Made by a program: the position numbers and the translations under genes. DNA of 64,000 nucleotides from an uncultured SAR116 cluster alpha proteobacterium (GTDB lineage Bacteria; Pseudomonadota; Alphaproteobacteria; Puniceispirillales; Puniceispirillaceae). The notes beneath the pieces were generated by a model. It worked only from the letters and a program-made list of their open reading frames with translations, did not search any database and was not told the origin of the DNA. Position 1 is the stretch's first letter. Every line of letters begins with the position of its first letter. The stretch lies in contig CACOCY010000004.1 in the NCBI GenBank assembly GCA_902625725.1, forward strand, positions 28,501 through 92,500. The letters are read 5' to 3'. This document shows positions 8,183 through 19,725 of this stretch, piece after piece.

Positions 8183-9358
8183 ATGGCTTTAACATCCACT
8201 GCTCACAATGGTGCTTCAAATCCCTCAAATATGACAAATAAAAAGATCAGTCATTGGATTAGCAAAATTCGTCTATCCAATTTTCGTAATTATAAAGAAG
8301 CAGATTTTAAAATACAAAAAGCCCCAGTCATACTTATTGGCAAAAATGGAACAGGGAAAACAAACTTGTTGGAAGCAATATCTTTGCTAGCACCGGGTCG
8401 AGGATTAAGGCGTGCTAGCAAAGATGAATTCAGCTATAAAGATTTATTTAATCCCATATCAAGCGCTAATAAATGGGCGCTTTCTATAAATTTAGAAGTA
8501 AATAACACATGTTGGCAGATTGGCACGGGAATATCTCAAGAGGGTAAGCAAAGAATAGTGAAAATTAACGAGCGGAGTGAAACACAGGAAATGCTCTCTC
8601 AGATTTGTGCAGTGTCTTGGCTTACACCACAAATGGACGGCTTGTTTTTAGACAGCCCTAACTCTAGAAGGCGTTTCATTGACCGGTTGGCGGTTACTTT
8701 TGATACGGGGCATGCTGGCAGGTTGCTAAGGTATTACAAATTATATCGGGAGCGAAATCGAATGTTAGCTAATGAGGTTTATGATCCTATATGGTATAAT
8801 GTTAATGAAACCGCCCTATCTGAAACGGGGGTCGCTATTATGGCCACTCGTCAAGCTTTGATTTCAGATATAAACCGAACAGTTCAAAATATGCAGATAG
8901 AGTTTCCAAGATTCTCGGCCAAGCTGATTGGCGGTGGTTCTGAATTATTACCAAAGATGTCAGCATCAGATTTTGAAGATAAGATTAAACGAGAGGCTAA
9001 GCAAAATCGAGAAGCAAACGATAACTCACTGACAGGACCACATATGGCTGATTTGCGTGTAACACACATTGAAAAAAATCAGTTAGCAAATGAAGCATCA
9101 ACAGGAGAGCAAAAAGCACTCCTTGTCACCTTTATACTAGCACATGCCCATTTGCAGAAAAATAGATTAAGAAAACCACCACTTTTGTTATTGGATGACG
9201 CGGCAGCATTATTAGACCCGTGGCGAAGAGACGCGTTGTTTTATGCCTGTTCAGCCTTATCAGGACAGGTTTGGTATAGTGGAAGTGATGAGAAAAGTTT
9301 TAGTTCTCTTAAATCAAAAGCTCAGTATTTTTATTTAGATAATGGTAAAGTAAGTTAA
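8183..9358 (+). CDS. recF: DNA replication and repair protein RecF
   Basis: SMC-like ATPase that helps load RecA at gaps. It has the family opening ISKIRLSNFRNYKEADF, Walker A GKNGTGKT near residue 53, the ABC-type signature STGEQKALL near 305 and Walker B LLLLDDAAALLD near 337. A 28-residue polar extension precedes the usual N-terminus. No good ribosome-binding site precedes the ATG at 8183, so a start at Met17 (8231) is possible. It follows dnaN by 11 bp. Confidence 0.95.
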   Translation: MALTSTAHNGASNPSNMTNKKISHWISKIRLSNFRNYKEADFKIQKAPVILIGKNGTGKTNLLEAISLLAPGRGLRRASKDEFSYKDLFNPISSANKWALSINLEVNNTCWQIGTGISQEGKQRIVKINERSETQEMLSQICAVSWLTPQMDGLFLDSPNSRRRFIDRLAVTFDTGHAGRLLRYYKLYRERNRMLANEVYDPIWYNVNETALSETGVAIMATRQALISDINRTVQNMQIEFPRFSAKLIGGGSELLPKMSASDFEDKIKREAKQNREANDNSLTGPHMADLRVTHIEKNQLANEASTGEQKALLVTFILAHAHLQKNRLRKPPLLLLDDAAALLDPWRRDALFYACSALSGQVWYSGSDEKSFSSLKSKAQYFYLDNGKVS

Positions 9359-9364
9359 TAGTAG

Positions 9365-11823
<2,459 letters not shown>

Positions 11824-11824
<1 letters not shown>

Positions 11825-13107
11825 TGGCTGATAGGTATTTTTCTTCGGTCTCAGAAATTGAACATAGTTTGATTGATCCAAGAGTTAGTGTTGCAATTCG
11901 ATGGATAGCCCTTTCAGGACAATTAGCAACCGTACTTCTTGTTCATTTTGTTTTCGGTTTTAACCTTCCTCTATTCCAGTTGCTCACTATTATTGCAATT
12001 GGAATACTACTAAATTCATGGCAAATGTTACTAAATAGTAATGGGGTGCAACTATCACGACCACCTGTTCTATTCGTGCTTATATTTGATGTTATCCAGC
12101 TTGCCGCTCTATTATATTTTGCTGGTGGTTTACTTAATCCATTCTCTATATTATTTCTTGCACCTGTGGCGGTTTCTGCATCTATCCTGGATGTGTTTTC
12201 AACTATAAGCCTTGTGATTATCGTGACCATATGTGCAAGTATACTCACTATCTATCACTTGCCTCTGCCCTGGTCAGACACTGGTTTAATGGTTCCAGCC
12301 TTATATCAATTTGGCTTATGGGTTGCGTTGGTTATATCTACTATTTTTATGGCCTATTATGTGTTTTGGTTGGCATCGAAAAGCAAAAAAACATCTGAAA
12401 TGCTGAGTCAGACAAAATTAATGCTAGCTTCTCAGAGGCAGGTTATCGCATTAGGGTCTCTTGCTACAGCTGCAGCCCATAAGCTTGGGTCTCCATTAAC
12501 AACAATAAAGCTAATTAGCGATGATTTAATGTCTCAGTTGAAGTTGAATGCTATTCAGGAAGAAGATTTATTATTGTTGAAAGCAGAGATCGATAGATGT
12601 CAGGTTATTTTATCTGAACTAGATTCTGATGCAATGAAGACAAATCGAGAGCTAAATATTTTAATGCCTGCCGTGCTTGCAATTCAAACTATGGTTGCTT
12701 CTTTAGGCACATCGTTTAAGTATCAAATTGAATGGAAGGTTGAAAACGACTCAGATGGACCACAACCAGAAATCGCACAGACACCTGAGCTAAGTTATGC
12801 ACTAGAGGCGATACTTGAAAATGCAAATGATTTTGCAGAAACAAAAATTGTTATTGATATTTCTTGGGACCACCGATCAATTTTCATAAAAATCGTGGAT
12901 GATGGAATGGGGTACTCTTCTTCAATCCTTTCAAACATAGGTCAGCCTGAAAATAGTTCACGACTTGGACAAGACGGCCACAGAGGATTTGGATTATTTT
13001 TAGTTAATTCATTCATTAGGCAATTAAATGGGACAACAAGCTTTCGAAATAGTAAGCCAAAAGGTGCGTCGGTAGAAATAAAAGTCCCTATTGAGAGCTT
13101 GGTATAA
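11824..13107 (+). CDS. regB: RegB/PrrB/ActS-type redox sensor histidine kinase
   Basis: Membrane sensor kinase of the RegBA redox system. About six hydrophobic segments fill residues 25-185. The loop after the third carries GGLLNPF (101-107), matching the ubiquinone-binding GGxxNPF motif of RegB. The H-box LATAAAHKLGSPL places the phosphorylated His at 219. Cys259 in EIDRCQVIL lies 40 residues later, the same spacing as His225 and redox-active Cys265 of Rhodobacter capsulatus RegB. ATP-binding N, G1 and G2 boxes follow (ILENANDFA, VDDGMGY, GHRGFGLFLV). It starts inside the gyrB stop (TAATG) and is followed by regA after 5 bp. Confidence 0.93.
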
Positions 13108-13112
13108 TTATA

Positions 13113-13643
13113 ATGAATTTGGGTAAATTATTAATATTAGATGATGATAAAATTCTCTTAAGAAGACTTACAAAGTCAATGGAATCACACGGTTTTCAAG
13201 TTACCGCAGTTCCGTCAATAGAAGAGGCGGAAGATTTGATAGATAAAATTAAATTTGACTCAGCTGTTCTTGATTTAAAATTGAATGATGGAAGTGGCCT
13301 ATCTATTTTAAAAAAACTCTCCTCTGCTAATCCGAAGTGCAGAGTAATAATGCTTACTGGGTTCGGCAATATCGCAACGGCAGTAGCTGCAATGAAGGTA
13401 GGAGCTATTGATTATTTGCCAAAGCCAGCAAGCTCAGAGCAAATCAAAAATGCACTCATACATTATGATAACCCCCTGCCTCCTCCGCCGGATAACCCAA
13501 TGTCAGCAGATAGGGTTAGATGGGAGCATATTCAGCGCGTTTTTGAACAATGTAATCGCAATGTTTCCGAAACAGCTAGAAGGCTAAAAATGCATCGACG
13601 CACTCTGCAACGCATTCTTGCAAAACATGCGCCAAAAAGTTGA
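13113..13643 (+). CDS. regA: RegA/PrrA/ActR-type response regulator
   Basis: Response regulator partner of RegB, controlling redox-responsive genes. The receiver domain shows LILDDD near residue 8, the phospho-acceptor Asp54 in AVLDLKL, LTGFGNIATAV and the conserved lysine in YLPKPAS. A proline linker LPPPPDNP is the family hallmark. A Fis-type helix-turn-helix follows (NVSETARRLKMHRRTLQRIL). It is 176 residues, slightly shorter than characterised RegA. No senC/scoI gene lies between regB and regA, unlike the Rhodobacter arrangement. Confidence 0.93.
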   Translation: MNLGKLLILDDDKILLRRLTKSMESHGFQVTAVPSIEEAEDLIDKIKFDSAVLDLKLNDGSGLSILKKLSSANPKCRVIMLTGFGNIATAVAAMKVGAIDYLPKPASSEQIKNALIHYDNPLPPPPDNPMSADRVRWEHIQRVFEQCNRNVSETARRLKMHRRTLQRILAKHAPKS

Positions 13644-13651
13644 TTCAACTC

Positions 13652-13679
13652 ACTTAACTGTTTTAAGTTATTTTCTTTT
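13652..13679 (+). terminator. Weak candidate terminator after regA
   Basis: AT-rich hairpin ACTTAA (13652-13657) / TTAAGT (13663-13668) followed by a T-rich tail. It is placed right after the regA stop, but the stem is weak. Confidence 0.35.
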
Positions 13680-13819
13680 ACTTAGGCAAAAACATAATTC
13701 ACATCTTGTATATGAGGAATAGAAGTTGATGTTCTTTTGTATTCAAAAGTTTCTAGAGAATCTACATTTGAGCACAAAGGCAATTTTAACGACGATGCTT
13801 TGCAAATGCTTACATATGC

Positions 13820-14716
13820 GTGATTACTGTGGATAGCGCTGCTTTTTTTGCATTAGCTGCTTCTTTAAGTTGGGTTTTGTCTCAATTATTTGGCCACAAA
13901 CCTACCTTATTTTATGGCTCTTTTCAATTCAACAAAATAAGAATGATTGTTGCTTCCACCCTTTTGATTGGAATGATTTTATTTACGGGAAATGATTGGG
14001 CGATCGCGCCTAGCGCATGGATATGGATCATATTGTCAGGTGTTATTGGTATCGGTCTAGGTGATTTATTCCTGTTTTTTGCAATGGAAAGACTTGGGCC
14101 ACGGAGAACCGGAATATTATTTGCTGTAAATGCTCCTTTGGCGGCATGTTTTGCTTGGTTACTCCTCGATGAAAAATTAACTTTTTCGATTATATTTGCA
14201 CTGATTTTTGGGTTTTTAGGGATTATTTTGGCTGTAATTTATGGTAGCCCTGAAACAAATAATCATGACTGGGAACAAACAAAACCACCACTATGGTTGG
14301 GTGTTGGAGCAGGCCTTCTCGCGGCAACCGGACAGGCAGCGGGTACTTTAATTCTGCGTCCAGTAATGGAACAAGGAGCAGACCCCTTACAAGCAAGCCT
14401 GATAAGGGTTGTTGCAGCGGGGATTTTTCTATGGACACCAAGTTTTTTTGAAAAGAACAAAACCAAGAACTGGAAAATCCCACCTATCCCTGTAGTCTGT
14501 CACGTAATTGGTAATGGCTTTTTTGGTTTGAGTTTTGGATTAGCCTTGTTTCTTAAAGCGTTGGAGACGGGTCAAGTAGCTAAAGTATCTATGTTACTCG
14601 CTATTAGTCCGGTATTGATGTTGCCATTTGTTTGGTTTCAAACAAAAAAGATGCCAGAACTTGGTGCATGGCTAGGTGCAGTCTTAGTTGTTGTGAGTTC
14701 CTGGATGATTGTTTAA
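13820..14716 (+). CDS. EamA/DMT-family transporter
   Basis: Inner-membrane protein of 298 residues with about ten hydrophobic helices in two EamA repeats, typical of drug/metabolite transporters that export amino acids or other metabolites. The first repeat ends with LLLDEKLTFSIIFALIFGFLGIIL-like features (acidic DEK turn, glycine-rich helix) and the second with LGAWLGAVLVVVSS. The substrate cannot be told from sequence. The start is GTG at 13820, and nearby alternative starts exist. It is followed after 14 bp by a second EamA gene. Confidence 0.85.
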   Translation: MITVDSAAFFALAASLSWVLSQLFGHKPTLFYGSFQFNKIRMIVASTLLIGMILFTGNDWAIAPSAWIWIILSGVIGIGLGDLFLFFAMERLGPRRTGILFAVNAPLAACFAWLLLDEKLTFSIIFALIFGFLGIILAVIYGSPETNNHDWEQTKPPLWLGVGAGLLAATGQAAGTLILRPVMEQGADPLQASLIRVVAAGIFLWTPSFFEKNKTKNWKIPPIPVVCHVIGNGFFGLSFGLALFLKALETGQVAKVSMLLAISPVLMLPFVWFQTKKMPELGAWLGAVLVVVSSWMIV

Positions 14717-14730
14717 CGAAATAATAAAAA

Positions 14731-15624
14731 ATGCGTGTATCAAATAAAATCGCTTATATTTATTTATTCCTAACTATGATTTTCTGGGCAGGAAATTCTA
14801 TTACAGCACGGATGTTTGCAGACGATTTACCTCCATTTCAACATGCTTTTTGGAGGTGGTTCATTGCTTCTTTTTTAATTTTGATAATTTTTAGACCACC
14901 CCTTAAGAAAGATCTTCCAATAATCTGGAAAAATAGATGGTTGGTTTTTTGGATCGCAACAACAGGAATAGGCGCCTATAATACCATGCTATACTGCGCA
15001 TTAAATTATACAACTGTCAGCAATGTTGGATTGTTGCAGACAACTCTTCCAGTAATATTGTGCTTTTTGGAATGGCTTTTTTTCAGGGAAAAAATAACAA
15101 AAATTCAAATGACTGGTATGATGGTAGCAACAACTGGGGTGCTCGTTGTAATAACTAAAGCAAATTTGACAAATTTAGTTAATCTAACTTTTAACTTTGG
15201 AGACCTGATTATGGTCGGGGCCATTCTAGCATACGGTGTGTTTTCGCTTCTCATAAGGCTTTCCCCTGCACGGATAAATCAATGGTCTTTCCTATGGGTT
15301 TTATTTGTTGTAGGCGCAGTGGAGTTGTTACCGTTTCAATTTTTTGAATACCAGGCGGGTAATCGAATGAACGTTTCGTTGGGCCCTATGCTTGGACTGG
15401 CTTATATTGTGATCGGTCCTGCTATATTTGCGTATAAATTCTATACCTCAGCTGTTGTTACCCTTGGGGTGTCACGCACAGGGTTGTTTTTTTACTGGTT
15501 GCCTATTGTCTCTATGGTATTAGCTATATTGATATTGGGTGAACCCTTGCAAATGCACCACATTTTTGGTTTTTTATTGGTTGTATGCGGATTGAGGTTA
15601 GGTCTTAACCAAAGAGAAACATGA
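14731..15624 (+). CDS. EamA/DMT-family transporter
   Basis: Second EamA-type exporter, 297 residues, about ten transmembrane helices. The typical opening FLTMIFWAGNSITARMF and the FFREKITKIQMTGM turn at the end of the first repeat are visible. The second repeat ends in ILGEPLQMHHIFGF, the usual GEP turn. Substrate unknown. It lies 14 bp after the preceding EamA gene, so the two are probably co-transcribed, though each is full length and they are not close copies. Confidence 0.88.
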   Translation: MRVSNKIAYIYLFLTMIFWAGNSITARMFADDLPPFQHAFWRWFIASFLILIIFRPPLKKDLPIIWKNRWLVFWIATTGIGAYNTMLYCALNYTTVSNVGLLQTTLPVILCFLEWLFFREKITKIQMTGMMVATTGVLVVITKANLTNLVNLTFNFGDLIMVGAILAYGVFSLLIRLSPARINQWSFLWVLFVVGAVELLPFQFFEYQAGNRMNVSLGPMLGLAYIVIGPAIFAYKFYTSAVVTLGVSRTGLFFYWLPIVSMVLAILILGEPLQMHHIFGFLLVVCGLRLGLNQRET

Positions 15625-15668
15625 ATAAAATTAATTTAGTAAAACATATCCTAGAGAGATAATTAAAA

Positions 15669-16139
15669 ATGTATAATAAGAAAAAAATAAAATTTAGCGC
15701 AGCTTTATTTTTTATGTTCGTAATAATATCAAAGCAGGTTTTTTCAGAGGCTTTTATTGAGCCGAACAATAACTATACACCTCAAGAGGTTGTGGAAATA
15801 CAATTGCTAGGGTTGCAATCAGGGGATACTGGAAAAGGGATTGAGCAAGTATGGATATTTGCACATCCTAATAATAAAAGAGCAACTGGACCTCTAGCAC
15901 GATTTAGAACACTGTTTGAAATGCCCTCCTATTCTCCGCTTATTAACTTGCAAAGTTATTCAATTGAATTAATAAACGAAACAGCAATTGAGAGTCAGTT
16001 TATTGTATCAATCATTGCAGATGATGGTATTTCTTACGATTATTTTTGGGCATTAGAAAAGGTTCTTACAGGAGAGCAAGCAGGTTTTTGGATGACAACA
16101 ATGGTTTCATCACCACGTCAGATGAGTCGTTCTAGTTGA
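15669..16139 (+). CDS. DUF4864-like secreted protein
   Basis: A 156-residue protein with a signal peptide (hydrophobic residues 9-24, likely cleavage near VFSEA). The mature part reads TPQEVVEIQLLGLQ, then QVWIFAHPNNKRATGPLARF and FEMPSYSPLI. This resembles the DUF4864 pattern of an NTF2-like fold, whose biochemical role is unknown. It sits between two EamA genes. Its stop codon overlaps the possible TTG start of the next gene. Confidence 0.7.
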   Translation: MYNKKKIKFSAALFFMFVIISKQVFSEAFIEPNNNYTPQEVVEIQLLGLQSGDTGKGIEQVWIFAHPNNKRATGPLARFRTLFEMPSYSPLINLQSYSIELINETAIESQFIVSIIADDGISYDYFWALEKVLTGEQAGFWMTTMVSSPRQMSRSS

Positions 16140-17083
16140 ATCTTTTATGCGACTTAAATAATAAGTTTAAAAAATTTCCTGTTTCTTTAAGAGCGGGTAT
16201 GTTGATATTGTTAGGGGTCTTCCTTCTTGGTTTATCTGATAACTTGGTTTTACTAATTAACAATGAAACAGGTATATGGCAGTTCCATGCAATAAGAAGT
16301 TTAGTCACTTCTATATTCATTGCCGGAATAGCCATCATTTTTAGACATGATGTAAGACCCAGAAAACCAATGCTGGTTATGTTACGTTCTTTGCTTCTCA
16401 GTGCTGCCATGATTTGCTATTTTGGGAGCTTATATTTCCTTTCTGTAGCTGAAGCAGGCGCAGGGCTTTTTTCATCTCCTATATTTGTACTAATATTTTC
16501 TGTTATAATATTCAGGATACGTATAGGGATTTTTCGAACTATAGCGGTGATAACTGGTAGCCTTGGCGTCTATTTTCTACTTGAGCCTGATTTAACCGAA
16601 TTTTATTTGTTGAAAATTATACCCATCTTGGCAGGAATTTTTTACGCCATGGCCGCACTAAGCACTCGTCATTACTGTAGTGAAGAATCTGCACTCGGTC
16701 TAACGCTATGGTATCTTATTGCCATTGGTATTGTTGGAGCTGTTTTAGCCACGATTTTTTGGTTTTTCCCATCAACTCAAAATAATGTCTCTGAGATGTA
16801 TTATTTCCTGGAGGGGTGGAAGGTCGTAAGCATTCGATTTTTAATTTGGATAGCTGTTCAAGCTGTTCTTACTGTTATTGCTTTGGCCCTTATTACGAGA
16901 GCTTATCAGATGGCGGATACAAGTATACTGGCTGTGTATGAATATGGATTTTTGCTTTTTGCTGGATTTTGGGGTTGGGTATTGTGGTCAACAGTTTTGG
17001 GTTTAAGTGAAATAACGGGTATCTTTTTAATCATGGTTGCAAGTATTATTATCATAGTCAGGTCTGCCCGCACAATTTCTTGA
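16136..17083 (+). CDS. EamA/DMT-family transporter
   Basis: Third EamA-type membrane protein in this stretch, up to 315 residues with about ten helices. RAGMLILLGVFLLGLSDN opens the first helix, and LLEPDLTEFYLLKIIPILAG and YEYGFLLFAGFWGWVLW lie in the later part. The frame opens at a TTG overlapping the stop of the DUF4864-like gene. The next in-frame Met is at 16199, at the start of the first helix, so the true start is uncertain. Substrate unknown. Confidence 0.82.
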   Translation: MNLLCDLNNKFKKFPVSLRAGMLILLGVFLLGLSDNLVLLINNETGIWQFHAIRSLVTSIFIAGIAIIFRHDVRPRKPMLVMLRSLLLSAAMICYFGSLYFLSVAEAGAGLFSSPIFVLIFSVIIFRIRIGIFRTIAVITGSLGVYFLLEPDLTEFYLLKIIPILAGIFYAMAALSTRHYCSEESALGLTLWYLIAIGIVGAVLATIFWFFPSTQNNVSEMYYFLEGWKVVSIRFLIWIAVQAVLTVIALALITRAYQMADTSILAVYEYGFLLFAGFWGWVLWSTVLGLSEITGIFLIMVASIIIIVRSARTIS

Positions 17084-17190
17084 ACAAAATCGTGCGAGCG
17101 AATACAACTAGAACAATATATTTGAGTATTCAGACCATAGCTTTTTAGCTTAATTTTTTAGAGTAAAACAAACAATAACGGATAAGATAA

Positions 17191-18189
17191 ATGAAAATTC
17201 TCGTTGTTTCAGATGCTTGGCATCCTCAAATAAATGGCGTGGTTAATACTATTTTATGCACGATAGCCTGCCTTAAAGAACTGGGTCATCAAGTTATTAT
17301 GTTAACGCCTGAAAAATTTAAAACAATCCCATGCCCAACATATCCCGAAATTCGATTAGCAGTTTTTCCAAAAAAAAGGGTGCAAAATTTCCTTAGCAGT
17401 CGTGAATTTGATGCAATTCACATTGCAACAGAAGGACCGCTTGGTATCGCAACTAGAAATTATGCCATAAAAAATAAACTAAAATATACAACTGCGTTTC
17501 ACACTAAATTCCCAGATTATATAAAAGCACGACTAGGTCTTCCTACTTTTATTACATATAGTTTTTTACGCTGGTTTCATCAACATTCTGAAGCAGTTCT
17601 TTCTCCAACTCATTCTATTATAAAAGAATTAAAAAAATATCATATAGGTAACCCAGTTTATTGGCCTAGAGGTGTGGAAACAGAGTTTTTTAGACCTTTT
17701 CCAAATCGCAAACCTAATAAAGAACCAGTATATTTGTTTGTAGGAAGGGTCGCTATCGAAAAAAATATTGAAGCTTTTTTATCTCTAGAAATACCCGGAA
17801 GAAAAATGGTTGTTGGGGGTGGCCCATTGTTATCTAAGTTAAAATTAGCTTATCCGAAAGTAATTTTTTTGGGAGAAAAAAATAAAAAAGATTTACCTGA
17901 GATTTATAATCAAGCTGATGTTTTTGTTTTCCCAAGCCTTACGGATACTTTTGGACTTGTGTTATTGGAAGCGATGGCATGTGGGCTTCCAGTCGCTGCT
18001 TTTCCTTGTCCTGGACCAATTGACGTTATTGGTGCTTCTAAAGCAGGTTGTCTCTCAGAAGATCTCTCAGAAGCAATTAAAGGGGCTTTGAAAATACCTC
18101 GCAATATTGCAAGAGCGCACGCTTTAAATTACTCATGGTTGGAGGCATCACGATTGTTTCTTGAACGACAAATTCAATTAAATAATTAA
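17191..18189 (+). CDS. Glycosyltransferase family 4 (alpha-mannosyltransferase/SqdX-like)
   Basis: GT-B fold glycosyltransferase of 332 residues. The N-terminal DAWHPQINGVVNTI and the middle HIATEGPLG and FHTKFPDYI match the subgroup that includes GDP-mannose-dependent alpha-mannosyltransferases and sulfolipid synthase SqdX. The nucleotide-sugar region has FVGRVAIEKNIEAFL and PSLTDTFGLVLLEAMACG; this subgroup carries Asp in place of the first Glu of EX7E. Cytoplasmic or membrane-associated, probably acting on a lipid or glycan. No other lipid-sugar genes are adjacent, so the acceptor is not known. Confidence 0.87.
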   Translation: MKILVVSDAWHPQINGVVNTILCTIACLKELGHQVIMLTPEKFKTIPCPTYPEIRLAVFPKKRVQNFLSSREFDAIHIATEGPLGIATRNYAIKNKLKYTTAFHTKFPDYIKARLGLPTFITYSFLRWFHQHSEAVLSPTHSIIKELKKYHIGNPVYWPRGVETEFFRPFPNRKPNKEPVYLFVGRVAIEKNIEAFLSLEIPGRKMVVGGGPLLSKLKLAYPKVIFLGEKNKKDLPEIYNQADVFVFPSLTDTFGLVLLEAMACGLPVAAFPCPGPIDVIGASKAGCLSEDLSEAIKGALKIPRNIARAHALNYSWLEASRLFLERQIQLNN

Positions 18190-18211
18190 GTCATATTTAT
18201 GTTTAATTTAC

Positions 18212-19708
18212 TCACTCATTCACATAAGAGATCTTGGCACCAAGAGACAATGTATTTGCAACGTTAATCAAGCGATTTTCAATTTGAGATGTAAAAAGGC
18301 TTGATGCCGAGTTGGTAACTTCACAAATAAGAGTCTTTTGTCTAATTTGCAATTTAATGTAATTTAAATTTTTGTTAATTCCGGCGCTAAAATTTAATCC
18401 TAGCCTTAAGCCAAGACCTATAAAAAGTGCATATTTTTGTTGCTGTTTCGTTAGGATAAAATCAGCTGAAAATGGTTGCTTCACGATAGATTTAACGCCG
18501 TTATATCTATGAAATAGGGTGATTGATATCCACAGTCGCTCAGGATGAGATAAGCTGTAAATAGGGAGCGCATTTATTTTTTCAAAAGCAAGAGTAGCGC
18601 GCATTGATGGCTCTTCATCCCAACAAATTTCAGACAATAAACAAGCAGCCTGCACTAAGCGTTGAGTATTAAGATTTTCCATATAAGTTGTTCCTATACT
18701 TATGCATGGCTCAATAAATTTAAATAAATTTTTATTTAGAATGGAAAATCTTAACCTATGTGCTGCAATTTCTGAGCAGGCGACATGAAGGGGGTCTCTT
18801 TTTGTATGACGATCTAATTCTGTTTGTTCCAAAATTTCCCTTGCTATTAACCCGTCACGAATACTTGTTCCACTTATAACCAAATTCTTCACGTTGGTGA
18901 TAGATAATAAACACTTTATAATTTCTGACGCCTTTGGCATTGAAAAATGCCTTCCTTTTGGAATCCCCGCCAGGTCAAAAGGTTCAGCAATAATTTTATT
19001 TAATAGAGAATTTGCTGCTATTCTAGAAATGGAAAGGGCGTGTATCATACCAAGAGGGTATTTGGTTTTGTGTATATATGCAGAACCGAGTGCTCTAAAA
19101 CTCCCTCCTACACCATATAAATTCAGACCTTCCATATGAGAAAGCCATTCAACATTTGTACACATCTCAAATATTTCAGCCTGAGATTTTATACTTAAAT
19201 GACCAACATCTAGGCTAATTGAATGCAAAGTCTTTCTGTTTCTAACATGTATTAATTCAAGGCTGCCACCACCTAAATCTGCAATAAGTCCGTCACATAT
19301 GTTAAAGTTGGATAAAAGGCCAAGAGAAACTAAACGAGCCTCCTCCTCTTGCTTTAACACTTCAATTTTGTGATTGAGTATGCCTTGTGCAGGAATTAAA
19401 AAATCTTTTGCATTTTGTGCACGTCTAGTAGCCGCAGTTGCAATAATTTTTAAAGATAAATTAGGAAGAGACTGCAAAATATGAGAAAACCTATCTAAAG
19501 TCTCAAGAGCTATTTTGATTCTCTCTGGTTGAAGAATATTTTCAGGTTCAAGTCCTTCACCGAGGCGGCAGGTGACACGTTCATTGAACAAGGGAAAAGG
19601 AAAGCGCCCCATGGTTTTGAAAATCACTAGCCGAATAGAGCTTGACCCAATATCTATTACCCCAATATAATCAGCTAAATTATTAGACTTTAAAGATGGC
19701 TCAAACAT
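18212..19708 (-). CDS. ppx: Exopolyphosphatase (Ppx/GppA family)
   Basis: Hydrolyses terminal phosphate from polyphosphate (or pppGpp). The actin-like ATPase fold is marked by IGVIDIGSSSIRLVIF near residue 17 and ADLGGGSLELIHV near 145, with YGVGGSFRALGSAY further on. The C-terminal part is a predicted helical HD-like region. At 498 residues it matches the long form of the family. It lies 17 bp downstream of ppk on the same strand, which supports polyphosphate as the substrate. Confidence 0.92.
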   Translation of the reverse strand: MFEPSLKSNNLADYIGVIDIGSSSIRLVIFKTMGRFPFPLFNERVTCRLGEGLEPENILQPERIKIALETLDRFSHILQSLPNLSLKIIATAATRRAQNAKDFLIPAQGILNHKIEVLKQEEEARLVSLGLLSNFNICDGLIADLGGGSLELIHVRNRKTLHSISLDVGHLSIKSQAEIFEMCTNVEWLSHMEGLNLYGVGGSFRALGSAYIHKTKYPLGMIHALSISRIAANSLLNKIIAEPFDLAGIPKGRHFSMPKASEIIKCLLSITNVKNLVISGTSIRDGLIAREILEQTELDRHTKRDPLHVACSEIAAHRLRFSILNKNLFKFIEPCISIGTTYMENLNTQRLVQAACLLSEICWDEEPSMRATLAFEKINALPIYSLSHPERLWISITLFHRYNGVKSIVKQPFSADFILTKQQQKYALFIGLGLRLGLNFSAGINKNLNYIKLQIRQKTLICEVTNSASSLFTSQIENRLINVANTLSLGAKISYVNE

Positions 19709-19725
19709 AGAAACATTCTCAATTT

